21,394 bases of DNA from JBJXGC01 sp046154545 (GTDB lineage Bacteria; Chloroflexota; Dehalococcoidia; Tepidiformales; Tepidiformaceae), in contig JBJXGC010000280.1 in assembly GCA_046154545.1 (NCBI GenBank), positions 1 to 21,394 on the forward strand, written 5' to 3'. The first letter of the stretch is position 1; every line of letters begins with the position of its first letter. This document shows, in pieces, positions 13,739-21,059 of the stretch. The notes under the pieces were generated by a model. The model was not told the DNA's origin. It saw only the letters and a list, made by a program, of their open reading frames with translations, and did not search any database. Position numbers and translations under genes: made by a program.

Positions 13739-16408
13739 ATGACTGATAGCTTTACGAGCCGAACCACGCTCACCTTGGGCGGAGACAGCTACGGCTACTA
13801 CCGCCTCGGCGCCCTCGCCGATGCCGGGCTGGCCAACGTCACGCGCCTGCCCTTCTCGCTGAAGATCCTGCTTGAGAACCTCCTCCGCTATGAGGACGGC
13901 CGCGCCGTCACCCGTGAGGACATCGAAGGCCTCGCGAACTGGAAGCCGAACTCCGGCGAGGACCGCGAGATCGCCTTCACCCCCGCCCGCGTCCTCCTCC
14001 AGGACTTCACCGGCGTCCCCGTCGTCGTCGATCTCGCCTCCATGCGCGAGGCGCTCAAGAAGCTCGGTGGCGACCCGAAGAAGATCAACCCGCTCCAGCC
14101 GGTCGACCTCGTCATCGACCACTCCGTCCAGGTCGACTCGTTCGGCCTCAGCGACTCCTTCTCCCTCAACGTCGAGCGCGAGTTCGAACGGAACGTCGAG
14201 CGCTATAAGTTCCTGCGCTGGGGCCAGCAGGCCTTCGACAACTTCCGCGTCGTCCCCCCCGGCACGGGCATCGTCCACCAGGTGAACCTCGAGTACCTGG
14301 CGACCGTCGTCTTCCGCAAGGACGAGGGCGGCTCGACCCTCGCCTACCCCGACACCCTCGTCGGCACCGATTCGCACACCACGATGATCAACGGCCTCGG
14401 CGTCCTCGGCTGGGGCGTCGGCGGTATCGAAGCCGAAGCCGCGATGCTCGGCCAGCCCGTCTCGATGCTCATCCCCGAGGTGGTCGGCTTCAGGCTCACC
14501 GGCAAGCTCCCGGAAGGGGCCACAGGCACCGACCTCGTCCTCCGCGTGGTCCAGATGCTGCGCGCCCGGGGCGTCGTCGGGAAGTTCGTGGAGTTCTATG
14601 GCACGGGCCTTACCAGCCTGCCGCTTGCCAGCCGCGCGACCATCGCCAACATGGCGCCGGAGTACGGGGCGACGATGGGCTTCTTCCCCATCGACGCCGA
14701 GACCCTGAACTACCTCCGCTTCAGCGGCCGAGACGAGGCTCTCGTCCAGCTTGTCGAGGCGTACGCGAAGGCCCAGGGCCTCTTCCGCACCGACGCCACG
14801 CCCGACCCGCTCTTCAGCGACACGTTGGAACTTGACCTCGCCGAGGTTGAGCCCGCCATCGCGGGCCCCAAGCGCCCCCAGGACCGCGTCAACCTGCGCG
14901 AGTCGAAGCAGGACTTCGCCGCCAACGGCATGACGATGGTCGAAGAGGCCCATCGCGCAAACAGCGTCACGATCGACGGCTACGAACTGAAACAGGGCGC
15001 GGTGGTCATCGCCGCGATCACCAGTTGCACGAACACGTCCAACCCCGAGGTGATGCTCGGCGCCGGGCTGCTCGCCCGCAAGGCCGTGGCCCTCGGCCTG
15101 AAGACGCCCCCCTGGGTGAAGACCAGCCTCGCCCCCGGATCGCAGGTGGTGACGGACTACCTGGACGCGGCCGGCGTCTCGCCTGCGTTGGACGCGCTCG
15201 GCTTCAACCTCGTCGGTTACGGCTGCACGACCTGTATCGGCAACAGCGGCCCGCTTGACCCGCGCATCAGCGACGCCATCAAGAGCGGCGACCTCGTCGC
15301 CGCCGCCGTGCTCTCTGGCAACCGCAACTTCGAAGGGCGCGTGAACCCCGACACGCGGGCGAACTACCTCGCCTCGCCCCCGCTGGTGGTCGCCTACGCC
15401 CTCGCCGGGCGGATGGATTGGGACCCCTACACCGAACCGATCGGCCCCGGCAAAGACGGCCCCGTTTTCCTCAAAGACATCTGGCCGTCGCAGGCCGAGG
15501 TAGACGAGGCGGTCCGCACCTCCGTCCGCTCGGAGATGTTCCGGCGGCGCTACGCTGACGTCTTCAAGGGGAACAAGGAGTGGCAGGAACTCGAGACGCC
15601 GGAGGGCGAGCTCTACCACTGGGATAGCTGGTCCTCCTACATCAAGAACCCGCCCTACTTCGACAAGCTGGAGATGACCCCGGCGCCCGTGAAAGACATC
15701 GCCGGCGCTCGCGTCCTCGCCGTGTTCGGCGACTCGATCACGACGGACCACATCTCCCCCGCGGGGAACATCAACCCGACTAGCTCAGCGGGCATCTACC
15801 TGCGGGAGATCGGCGTCGCGCCGGGCGAGTTCAACTCGTATGGGGCACGGCGTGGCCATGACGAGATCATGGCCCGCGGCACCTTCGCCAACATCCGCAT
15901 CAAGAACCTGCTCGTGCCCGGGACTGAGGGCAGCGTCTCGGTCCACCTGCCGGATGGCGAACAGGGTTCGATCTACTTCGTCTCTCAGCGCTACGCCCAC
16001 GAACGGATCCCGGCCATTATCCTGGCCGGTAAGGAGTACGGCTCTGGGTCGTCGCGCGACTGGGCGGCGAAGGGCCCGTTCCTCCTCGGCGTACGCGCCG
16101 TCATCGCCGAGAGCTTCGAGCGCATCCATCGCAGCAACCTCGTCGGCATGGGCATCCTCCCCCTCCAGCATCTCGCCGGCGAGACCCGCGAGTCGCTCGG
16201 CCTGACGGGTCACGAGACGTACGAAATCACAGGCGTCGCCGACGACCTCACGCCCCACAAGGAACTGACCGTGACGGCAATCGCCGCGGACGGATCAACG
16301 ACATCGTTCAGGGCACTCTGCCGCATCGACACCCCGGTGGAGCTGGACTACTACCGCCACGGCGGGATCTTGCAGTACGTCTTGAGGCAGCTCGCGGCGC
16401 AGGGTTAG
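13739..16408 (+). CDS. acnA: Aconitate hydratase A
   Basis: This 889-aa enzyme interconverts citrate and isocitrate in the TCA cycle. It is the AcnA/IRP1 type, with a length typical for that group. The [4Fe-4S] ligands are C430 in TSCTNTSNP and C496 and C499 in YGCTTCIGNSG. Other conserved pieces include DHSVQVD (about 127-133), VGTDSHTTMINGLG (about 208-221) and the C-terminal swivel domain with FGDSITTDHISPAG and YGSGSSRDWAAKG. The ATG at 13739 follows GAGGAG (13725-13730) by 8 nt. It is the last gene before a convergent kinase gene, only 11 bp away, and is separated from icd, which uses its product, by the kinase unit. Confidence 0.97.
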   Translation: MTDSFTSRTTLTLGGDSYGYYRLGALADAGLANVTRLPFSLKILLENLLRYEDGRAVTREDIEGLANWKPNSGEDREIAFTPARVLLQDFTGVPVVVDLASMREALKKLGGDPKKINPLQPVDLVIDHSVQVDSFGLSDSFSLNVEREFERNVERYKFLRWGQQAFDNFRVVPPGTGIVHQVNLEYLATVVFRKDEGGSTLAYPDTLVGTDSHTTMINGLGVLGWGVGGIEAEAAMLGQPVSMLIPEVVGFRLTGKLPEGATGTDLVLRVVQMLRARGVVGKFVEFYGTGLTSLPLASRATIANMAPEYGATMGFFPIDAETLNYLRFSGRDEALVQLVEAYAKAQGLFRTDATPDPLFSDTLELDLAEVEPAIAGPKRPQDRVNLRESKQDFAANGMTMVEEAHRANSVTIDGYELKQGAVVIAAITSCTNTSNPEVMLGAGLLARKAVALGLKTPPWVKTSLAPGSQVVTDYLDAAGVSPALDALGFNLVGYGCTTCIGNSGPLDPRISDAIKSGDLVAAAVLSGNRNFEGRVNPDTRANYLASPPLVVAYALAGRMDWDPYTEPIGPGKDGPVFLKDIWPSQAEVDEAVRTSVRSEMFRRRYADVFKGNKEWQELETPEGELYHWDSWSSYIKNPPYFDKLEMTPAPVKDIAGARVLAVFGDSITTDHISPAGNINPTSSAGIYLREIGVAPGEFNSYGARRGHDEIMARGTFANIRIKNLLVPGTEGSVSVHLPDGEQGSIYFVSQRYAHERIPAIILAGKEYGSGSSRDWAAKGPFLLGVRAVIAESFERIHRSNLVGMGILPLQHLAGETRESLGLTGHETYEITGVADDLTPHKELTVTAIAADGSTTSFRALCRIDTPVELDYYRHGGILQYVLRQLAAQG

Positions 16409-16419
16409 CGGCGGGGCAG

Positions 16420-17775
16420 TCACGAAGTCGAGTTTGGCGGGCTGGTGGCAGTGTCGCCTGAGCGTCGCGCCGCCCCTTGGGGCTCGTGCGCCGGGACGGC
16501 GACGACAGCGACCGTGGTCTCGCTGGTCGGCCGTGCCGCGACCTCCCGCTCCGCGCATTCGAGCAGCGCCAGGACCGCATCGCTGTTGGCGGGTCGATCC
16601 GCGCCCTGCTTCATCAAGCAGAGCCGCAGCAACTCGAGCAGCGAGGGCGCGATGTCAGCAGGAAGGGCGCCGAGATCCGGCGCGGCGCTCAAGTGCTTGC
16701 GGAAGACCTCGGCGTAGCTGCCGGTGAACGGCGGCCTCCCGGCGAGACACTGGTAGAGCATGCATCCCAGCGCGTAGAGGTCCGACTGGTGCGTGGCGTG
16801 GCCCTCCCAGACCTCGGGCGCCGCGTAGGCCATGCTCATCGGGAGCTGGCTTGTCGCGGTCACGCTGTCGAAGCCGACGATCTTGGCGATGCCGAAGTCG
16901 GCGAGCTTCACCACGCCGGCCTTGTCGATCATGACATTGGCCGGCTTCACGTCGCGATGGATGATGCCCGTGGCCCTGAGGACGCCGAGTGCACTGGCGA
17001 CGGAGCGGGCTATGCCGATGGTCTCCCCCTGCGAGAACCTGCCCGGTGGCGCCACGCGCGCGCGCCGGTCGAGTTCGCGGCCGAGGTCCGTACCGTCGAT
17101 CAGCTCCATGACGACGTAGGGCACGGGATCAGTGCCGCCGCCCAGCACCTTGACGATGTGCGGCGACGAGGACGAGGCGCTGGCGGCCAACAGTTCGACG
17201 TCGCCCCGCATGCGCGCGGTGTCTTCATCGGAGAAGCGGCCGTTCAGCAGCTTGAGGGCTACGGGGTCTCCACCCCCCTCAGGCACGGCCCGCCAGACGG
17301 ACCCGAAGCCCCCGCTGCCAAGCGGGGTCTCCAGGCGGAAGCCGGTGATGATGCTGGCAGGCTCCCAGGTGAGTGCGCTCATGTCCAACGTCCCGCTCCG
17401 GCCCACGCCCCAACCGCTCCCGTCACACGTGTCGCACTGCCTGTCTTCGTCCCCTAGCCACCCCGTTCCGAAGCAGCTCGCACACTGAGCGACGATGAAC
17501 TCGACCTGCCAGCCTGCTCCTGCTTTGACGACTCTCGCACGATAAGGCCACCGATTCTGAGGGCCGTCCTTCGAATCCCACATCGCTACGTCCACCACGT
17601 TCGCATCGCGGAGCGCGCCCAGCCCGACCACGAAGTTGCCAAGCGGAGGAGGGCAACCCCAGCGGAGCAACGCACTGTCTAGCTGGGCTTCGGGTGTCTC
17701 GAGCAGGAACCGTGTAACCTCGGCCGCCGCAGCTTCGGTTGGCATCTGGACTCTTGCTGTGGGCGCTTGAGACAT
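16420..17775 (-). CDS. Soluble Ser/Thr protein kinase with N-terminal DnaJ-like zinc motif
   Basis: This is a 451-aa Hanks-type kinase. Residues 1-90 form an uncharacterised domain. Residues 98-121 hold two CxxCxGxG motifs (CASCFGTG and CDTCDGSG) like half of a DnaJ zinc-binding domain. The kinase domain runs from about 143 to 410: Gly loop GSGGFGSV (153-160), lysine K175 in VALK, HRD 273-275 with catalytic D275, N280, DFG 293-295 and APE 319-321. All key residues are present, so activity is expected. There is no transmembrane or PASTA segment, so it is probably cytoplasmic. The ATG at 17775 has GGTAGGA just upstream. A small unknown gene ends 7 bp before it, suggesting one operon. Confidence 0.93.
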   Translation of the reverse strand: MSQAPTARVQMPTEAAAAEVTRFLLETPEAQLDSALLRWGCPPPLGNFVVGLGALRDANVVDVAMWDSKDGPQNRWPYRARVVKAGAGWQVEFIVAQCASCFGTGWLGDEDRQCDTCDGSGWGVGRSGTLDMSALTWEPASIITGFRLETPLGSGGFGSVWRAVPEGGGDPVALKLLNGRFSDEDTARMRGDVELLAASASSSSPHIVKVLGGGTDPVPYVVMELIDGTDLGRELDRRARVAPPGRFSQGETIGIARSVASALGVLRATGIIHRDVKPANVMIDKAGVVKLADFGIAKIVGFDSVTATSQLPMSMAYAAPEVWEGHATHQSDLYALGCMLYQCLAGRPPFTGSYAEVFRKHLSAAPDLGALPADIAPSLLELLRLCLMKQGADRPANSDAVLALLECAEREVAARPTSETTVAVVAVPAHEPQGAARRSGDTATSPPNSTS

Positions 17776-17782
17776 GTAATTC

Positions 17783-18127
17783 CTACCTTAGACAGTGTGG
17801 CACGGGGATGCCGAGGTAGCCAAGGACGGCTGCATAAGCTTCCGCGGCCTCGGGCATGACCTGCCGCAGATAGTCCCACCGTTTGAGTGTCGATTGCTTC
17901 TTGACAGACCCGGGGTGATTTCGTGTGGCAGCGGTTCCCGTGATGACCAGGCAGAGGTTCTGCAGGAGAGCGCGCCCATGGGTGTCGTCAAGCATGTGAT
18001 CGGGTGCGAAGGTGCGGAAATCCGGGATGAGCCGGGTCATTTCAGCCTGCGGGAGATACTCAACGGTCGGGTCGAACCCTCGGTCTACAGCGAGTTGTAT
18101 GAGGATTCGCTGCAGATCCCGATCCAC
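17783..18127 (-). CDS. Small hypothetical protein upstream of the zinc-finger kinase
   Basis: This 114-aa protein of unknown family has mixed alpha/beta-like character, with RDLQRILIQLAVDRGFDP at the start and EAAEAYAAVLGYLGIPVP at the end. GTG 18127 is chosen because GGGAGG lies 5 nt before it. An in-frame ATG at 18205 would add 26 Arg/Gly-rich residues and run into the icd promoter region. It ends 7 bp before the kinase start, so it is probably co-transcribed and may be a substrate, adaptor or regulator of that kinase; this is inference from position. Base composition looks less GC-biased than in the flanking TCA genes. Confidence 0.6.
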   Translation of the reverse strand: MDRDLQRILIQLAVDRGFDPTVEYLPQAEMTRLIPDFRTFAPDHMLDDTHGRALLQNLCLVITGTAATRNHPGSVKKQSTLKRWDYLRQVMPEAAEAYAAVLGYLGIPVPHCLR

Positions 18128-18227
18128 CCACGCCTCCCGCCGCTGGCATAGTGCGCTGCCAAACGAGAGCCTGCAACCGCGTCCGCCGTTACCATGGCCC
18201 CTCATACAAACCGCGAGGGTGACTCAC

Positions 18228-19442
18228 ATGGCGAAGATCAAAGTGCTCAACCCGGTCGTCGAAATGGATGGCGACGAGATGACCCGGATCATCTGGCAGT
18301 TCATCAAGGACAGGCTCATCCTCCCCTACCTCGATATTCAGCTCGAGTACTACGACCTCGGTATTGAGCACCGCGACGCCACCAACGACCAGGTCACCAT
18401 CGACTCCGCCCTCGCGACCCAGAAGCACGGCGTCGCCGTCAAGTGCGCGACGATCACGCCGGACGAAGCCCGCGTCGAGGAGTTCAACCTCAAGCAGATG
18501 TGGAAGAGCCCCAACGGCACGATCCGCAACATCCTCGGCGGCGTCGTCTTCCGCGAGCCCATCGTCTGCCGCAACATTCCCCGCCTGGTGCCCGGCTGGA
18601 CGAAGCCGATCGTCATCGGACGCCACGCCCATGGCGACCAGTACAAGGCCACGGACTTTGTCGTCCCCGGCCCCGGCACAGTGACCATCACCTACACGCC
18701 CGATGGTGGCGGCGCGCCGGTCGTCCGCGAGGTGGCGAAGTACACCGGCGGTGGCATCGCCATGGGCATGTACAACTACGACGAGTCGATCCGCGACTTC
18801 GCCCGCTCATCTATGCGGTATGCCGCGGACCGCGGCTGGCCCCTCTACCTTTCGACCAAGAACACCATCCTCAAGGCCTACGACGGCCGCTTCAAGGACC
18901 TTTTCGAGGAGATCTTCGCCGCCGAGTTCAAGACGGAGTTCGACGCGAAGGGCCTCACCTATGAACACCGCCTGATCGACGATATGGTCGCCCAGGTGTT
19001 GAAGTGGGAGGGCGGCATCGTCTGGGCCTGCAAGAACTACGACGGCGACGTCCAGTCGGACATCATCGCCCAGGGCTTCGGCTCGCTCGGCCTCATGACC
19101 TCCGTCCTCCTCTCCCCGGACGGCCGCACCGTCGAAGCCGAGGCCGCCCACGGCACGGTCACCCGCCACTACCGCCAGCACCAGCGCGGCGAAAAGACCT
19201 CGACGAACCCGGTCGCCTCGATCTTCGCCTGGACGCGCGGCCTCGCGCACCGGGCAAAGCTCGACAACACGCCCGAGCTGGCGAAGTTCGCGACCACCCT
19301 GGAAGAGGTCTGCGTCGAGGCGATCGAAGCAGGCGAGATGACCAAGGACCTCGCCATCTGCATTTCGAAAGACGCCCCGTTCCTCACGACCGAGGACTTC
19401 CTCGCGGCCCTCGACCGAAGGTTGCAGGCGAAGATGGCGTAG
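18228..19442 (+). CDS. icd: NADP-dependent isocitrate dehydrogenase (eukaryote-like type)
   Basis: This is a 404-aa homodimeric-type enzyme that oxidatively decarboxylates isocitrate to 2-oxoglutarate with NADPH formation. It belongs to the group that includes human IDH1 and IDH2, not the E. coli Icd group. Numbering matches human IDH1: substrate residues S94 (WKSPNGTIRN), R100, R109 and R132 (IGRHAHGDQY), catalytic K212, metal ligands D252, D275 and D279, and the NADP-binding R314-H315 in TVTRHY. The ATG at 18228 opens the conserved MAKIKVLNPVVEMDGDEMTR-type N-terminus; GAGGG lies about 9 nt upstream. A hairpin follows the gene. Together with acnA it covers citrate to 2-oxoglutarate. Confidence 0.97.
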   Translation: MAKIKVLNPVVEMDGDEMTRIIWQFIKDRLILPYLDIQLEYYDLGIEHRDATNDQVTIDSALATQKHGVAVKCATITPDEARVEEFNLKQMWKSPNGTIRNILGGVVFREPIVCRNIPRLVPGWTKPIVIGRHAHGDQYKATDFVVPGPGTVTITYTPDGGGAPVVREVAKYTGGGIAMGMYNYDESIRDFARSSMRYAADRGWPLYLSTKNTILKAYDGRFKDLFEEIFAAEFKTEFDAKGLTYEHRLIDDMVAQVLKWEGGIVWACKNYDGDVQSDIIAQGFGSLGLMTSVLLSPDGRTVEAEAAHGTVTRHYRQHQRGEKTSTNPVASIFAWTRGLAHRAKLDNTPELAKFATTLEEVCVEAIEAGEMTKDLAICISKDAPFLTTEDFLAALDRRLQAKMA

Positions 19443-19450
19443 GTGGCGGC

Positions 19451-19474
19451 GGCTGTGCTTCCCGCGTCACAGCC
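19451..19474 (+). terminator. Hairpin after icd
   Basis: GGCTGTG (19451-19457) pairs perfectly with CACAGCC (19468-19474) around a 10-nt loop, 9 nt after the icd stop. The bases after it (ATTCCG) are not U-rich, so it is only a terminator candidate. Confidence 0.45.
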
Positions 19475-19522
19475 ATTCCGCCCAGCCCGTCCGGGAGACT
19501 CCGATAGAACTTGGTGCCAACG

Positions 19523-20134
19523 ATGGACGCTACGGACACTCACTGGGGCGCACTCCCCACCCAGCGCAAGACTGGGGCAGAGCCGTTCACTTCACAGGGC
19601 TCAACACACGACCTGAATCTGCTCGGATTCTGGCAGTGGAGCGCTTCGGACCTTGTCAGCAATGCAACAAGGGGTGTACTCGCTGAGTACATCGTCGCTC
19701 GCGCTCTCGGCGTGGACGCGACGGGCGTGCGGGACGAATGGGCTGCCTTCGACCTGACGACCTCGTCGGGCATTCGAGTCGAGGTCAAGTCCGCGGCGTA
19801 CATTCAGAGTTGGGGCCAGCGGACGCTCTCTCGCGTGACCTTTCAAGTCCGGAAATCGCGTGGCTGGGATGCGCCAACGGGAACGTATGCCGTGGAGGCG
19901 AGGAGACATGCCGATGTCTACGTCTTCGCCCTCCTGGCGCACCAGGACAAGCCCACCATCAATCCTTTGAACCTCGATCAGTGGCGCTTCTATGTGCTGC
20001 CGACGACCGCACTCGACGAGCGCCAACGGAGTCAACACTCGATCACACTCCCGTCGCTCGACAGGCTCGCTGGCGGGAGCGTGGGATTCGGTGAGCTGCC
20101 GAAGGCCGTGGATGCGGCGGCGCCGCGTGGCTGA
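19523..20134 (+). CDS. Orphan PD-(D/E)XK nuclease-like protein
   Basis: This 203-aa protein carries the core pattern of restriction-endonuclease-like folds. E55 is in a helix (GVLAEYIVARALG), followed by D77 in AAFDLTT and E87-x-K89 in IRVEVKSAAYI, giving the E...D...ExK arrangement. The sequence after it (WGQRTLSRVTFQVRKSRGW) looks like the rest of a mixed alpha/beta nuclease core. No methyltransferase or specificity gene is adjacent, so a classical restriction system is not supported. A solitary nuclease, a remnant or a repair role is possible. The ATG at 19523 is preferred, with no ribosome binding site; TTG 19511 is an alternative. It neighbours two toxin-antitoxin modules. Confidence 0.65.
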   Translation: MDATDTHWGALPTQRKTGAEPFTSQGSTHDLNLLGFWQWSASDLVSNATRGVLAEYIVARALGVDATGVRDEWAAFDLTTSSGIRVEVKSAAYIQSWGQRTLSRVTFQVRKSRGWDAPTGTYAVEARRHADVYVFALLAHQDKPTINPLNLDQWRFYVLPTTALDERQRSQHSITLPSLDRLAGGSVGFGELPKAVDAAAPRG

Positions 20135-20155
20135 GGACATTGCCACGGTGAGTGC

Positions 20156-20173
20156 GTCATCAGGTATGATGAC
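20156..20173. promoter_or_regulatory. vapB-1 operator overlapping the -10 box
   Basis: GTCATCA (20156-20162) and TGATGAC (20167-20173) are perfect 7-bp arms around GGTA. The -10 box TATGAT (20165-20170) lies inside, 6 nt before the vapB ATG, so the mRNA would be leaderless. TTGCCA (20140-20145) could be the -35, at a long 19-nt spacing. Confidence 0.65.
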
Positions 20174-20176
20174 AGC

Positions 20177-20416
20177 ATGCGTACCATCATAGACCTGCCC
20201 CCGGATCAGATTGAGCGGCTGGCGCAGTTGTGTGCAAAAGAACACATCTCCCGCGCGGAGGCCGTGCGGCGGGCAGTGGCCGCCCTGATCGAGGAGCGCG
20301 ACCGGCGCCAATCGGAGCGGAAGGATGCCCTGCGGGCCGGGTTCGGTCTTTGGAAAGGCATGGGCATCGATACGGACGCCTATCTCGCTGAAATTCGATC
20401 CGAGTGGGAGCGGTGA
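20177..20416 (+). CDS. Ribbon-helix-helix antitoxin (VapB-like), module 1
   Basis: This is a 79-aa protein. The N-terminal about 45 residues fit a CopG/MetJ ribbon-helix-helix: a beta strand (MRTIIDLP), then helix 1 (DQIERLAQLCAKE), then a turn and helix 2 (SRAEAVRRAVAALIEE). The acidic and aromatic C-terminus (GLWKGMGIDTDAYLAEIRSEWER) is the likely toxin-neutralising tail. Its stop overlaps the GTG start of the PIN toxin (GTGA). No ribosome binding site exists upstream; the promoter and operator lie directly before the ATG. Antitoxins of this class repress their own operon, often jointly with the toxin. Confidence 0.88.
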   Translation: MRTIIDLPPDQIERLAQLCAKEHISRAEAVRRAVAALIEERDRRQSERKDALRAGFGLWKGMGIDTDAYLAEIRSEWER

Positions 20417-20781
20417 GTTCCGGCGTCTTCGACAGTATGATCGTCATTGATGCCCTCAATGGAATCCAGGGCGCCACTGCTGCGCTTGAAGCGGCGGAGT
20501 CGCCGGCTATCAGCGTCGTGACCTGGATCGAGGTCATGCTTGGCTTTCGTGAATCGGCCTTCGAGGCGGAGGGGCGCCGATTCTTGACTGGATTCGACCT
20601 GGTGCCGCTTTCCGAGGGCGTGGCGGAGGAGGCTGTGCGCATTCGCCGGGAGCGGCGGTTGAAGCTCCCCGACGCGATCATCCTCGCCACCTCGCGCCAT
20701 CTCGGCCTGCCGCTCTTGACCCGGAACACGAAGGACTTTGACCCCGGCGACCCGATGATCCGCGTCCCCTACACGGTCTAG
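20413..20781 (+). CDS. PIN-domain toxin (VapC-like), module 1
   Basis: This 122-aa PIN-domain ribonuclease has the acidic active-site set D7 (VFDSMIVID), E40 (TWIEVM), D87 (LPDAIILAT) and D108 (RNTKDFD). VapC toxins cleave tRNA or rRNA and inhibit growth; which RNA this one cuts is not predictable. The GTG at 20413 overlaps the antitoxin stop by 4 bp, giving coupled translation. The length is typical of compact VapC proteins. It has a close paralogue in the next module. Confidence 0.9.
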   Translation: MSSGVFDSMIVIDALNGIQGATAALEAAESPAISVVTWIEVMLGFRESAFEAEGRRFLTGFDLVPLSEGVAEEAVRIRRERRLKLPDAIILATSRHLGLPLLTRNTKDFDPGDPMIRVPYTV

Positions 20782-20805
20782 GTGTAGGGCCTCATCAGCC
20801 CGCAG

Positions 20806-20820
20806 CATCATGGTATGATG
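20806..20820. promoter_or_regulatory. vapB-2 operator overlapping the -10 box
   Basis: CATCAT (20806-20811) and ATGATG (20815-20820) are perfect arms around GGT. TATGAT (20814-20819) again sits 6 nt before the vapB ATG at 20826. The core GGTATGATGAC is identical to the one before module 1, but the palindrome centre is shifted. No clear -35 is visible. Confidence 0.6.
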
Positions 20821-20825
20821 ACGCA

Positions 20826-21059
20826 ATGCGCACGATCATCGACCTGACCGACGAACAGCTCAAGCGGCTGGCTGAGTACACGGCCTGCCATGGCGTATCG
20901 CGGGCGGAAGCCATCCGTCGCGCAGTGGATGCCCTGACGCAAGAGACCGACGCTGAGCGGCGGCGGCGCGTCGTTGCTCGAACCGCCGGCGCGTGGAAGC
21001 ACCTCGGGATCGACGGGCTTGAGTTTCAACAAAAGCTGCGAGCCGAGTGGGAACGGTGA
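20826..21059 (+). CDS. Ribbon-helix-helix antitoxin (VapB-like), module 2
   Basis: This is a 77-aa paralogue of the module 1 antitoxin with the same MRTIIDL strand, LKRLAEYTACHGVSRAEAIRRAV helices and a C-terminal tail ending in AEWER. The middle and tail differ most (TAGAWKHLGIDGLEFQQKL), which is where toxin specificity usually resides. Its stop overlaps the GTG of the next toxin (GTGA). It starts 44 bp after the first toxin ends and has its own operator and promoter. Confidence 0.87.
   Translation: MRTIIDLTDEQLKRLAEYTACHGVSRAEAIRRAVDALTQETDAERRRRVVARTAGAWKHLGIDGLEFQQKLRAEWER

Noticed and set aside
12490..13746. Plus-strand open frame of about 418 codons over the deacetylase region
   Set aside because: It mirrors the deacetylase gene on the opposite strand, which has every active-site motif; the plus-strand product has no domain.
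13733..15751. Long minus-strand open frame of about 670 codons opposite aconitase
   Set aside because: It is exactly antisense to a gene with all aconitase motifs. Its composition (Asp/Glu/Val/Gly/Arg-rich, no motif) is what a GC-rich gene produces on its other strand.
18128..18205. Longer start (ATG 18205) for the small gene before the kinase
   Set aside because: The added residues are Arg/Gly-rich and low in protein character; the GTG at 18127 has a better ribosome binding site and leaves room for the divergent icd promoter.
18012..18227. Upstream 72-codon extension of the isocitrate dehydrogenase frame
   Set aside because: The enzyme matches human IDH1 numbering from the ATG at 18228; the extension is antisense to the small gene and unlike any family N-terminus.
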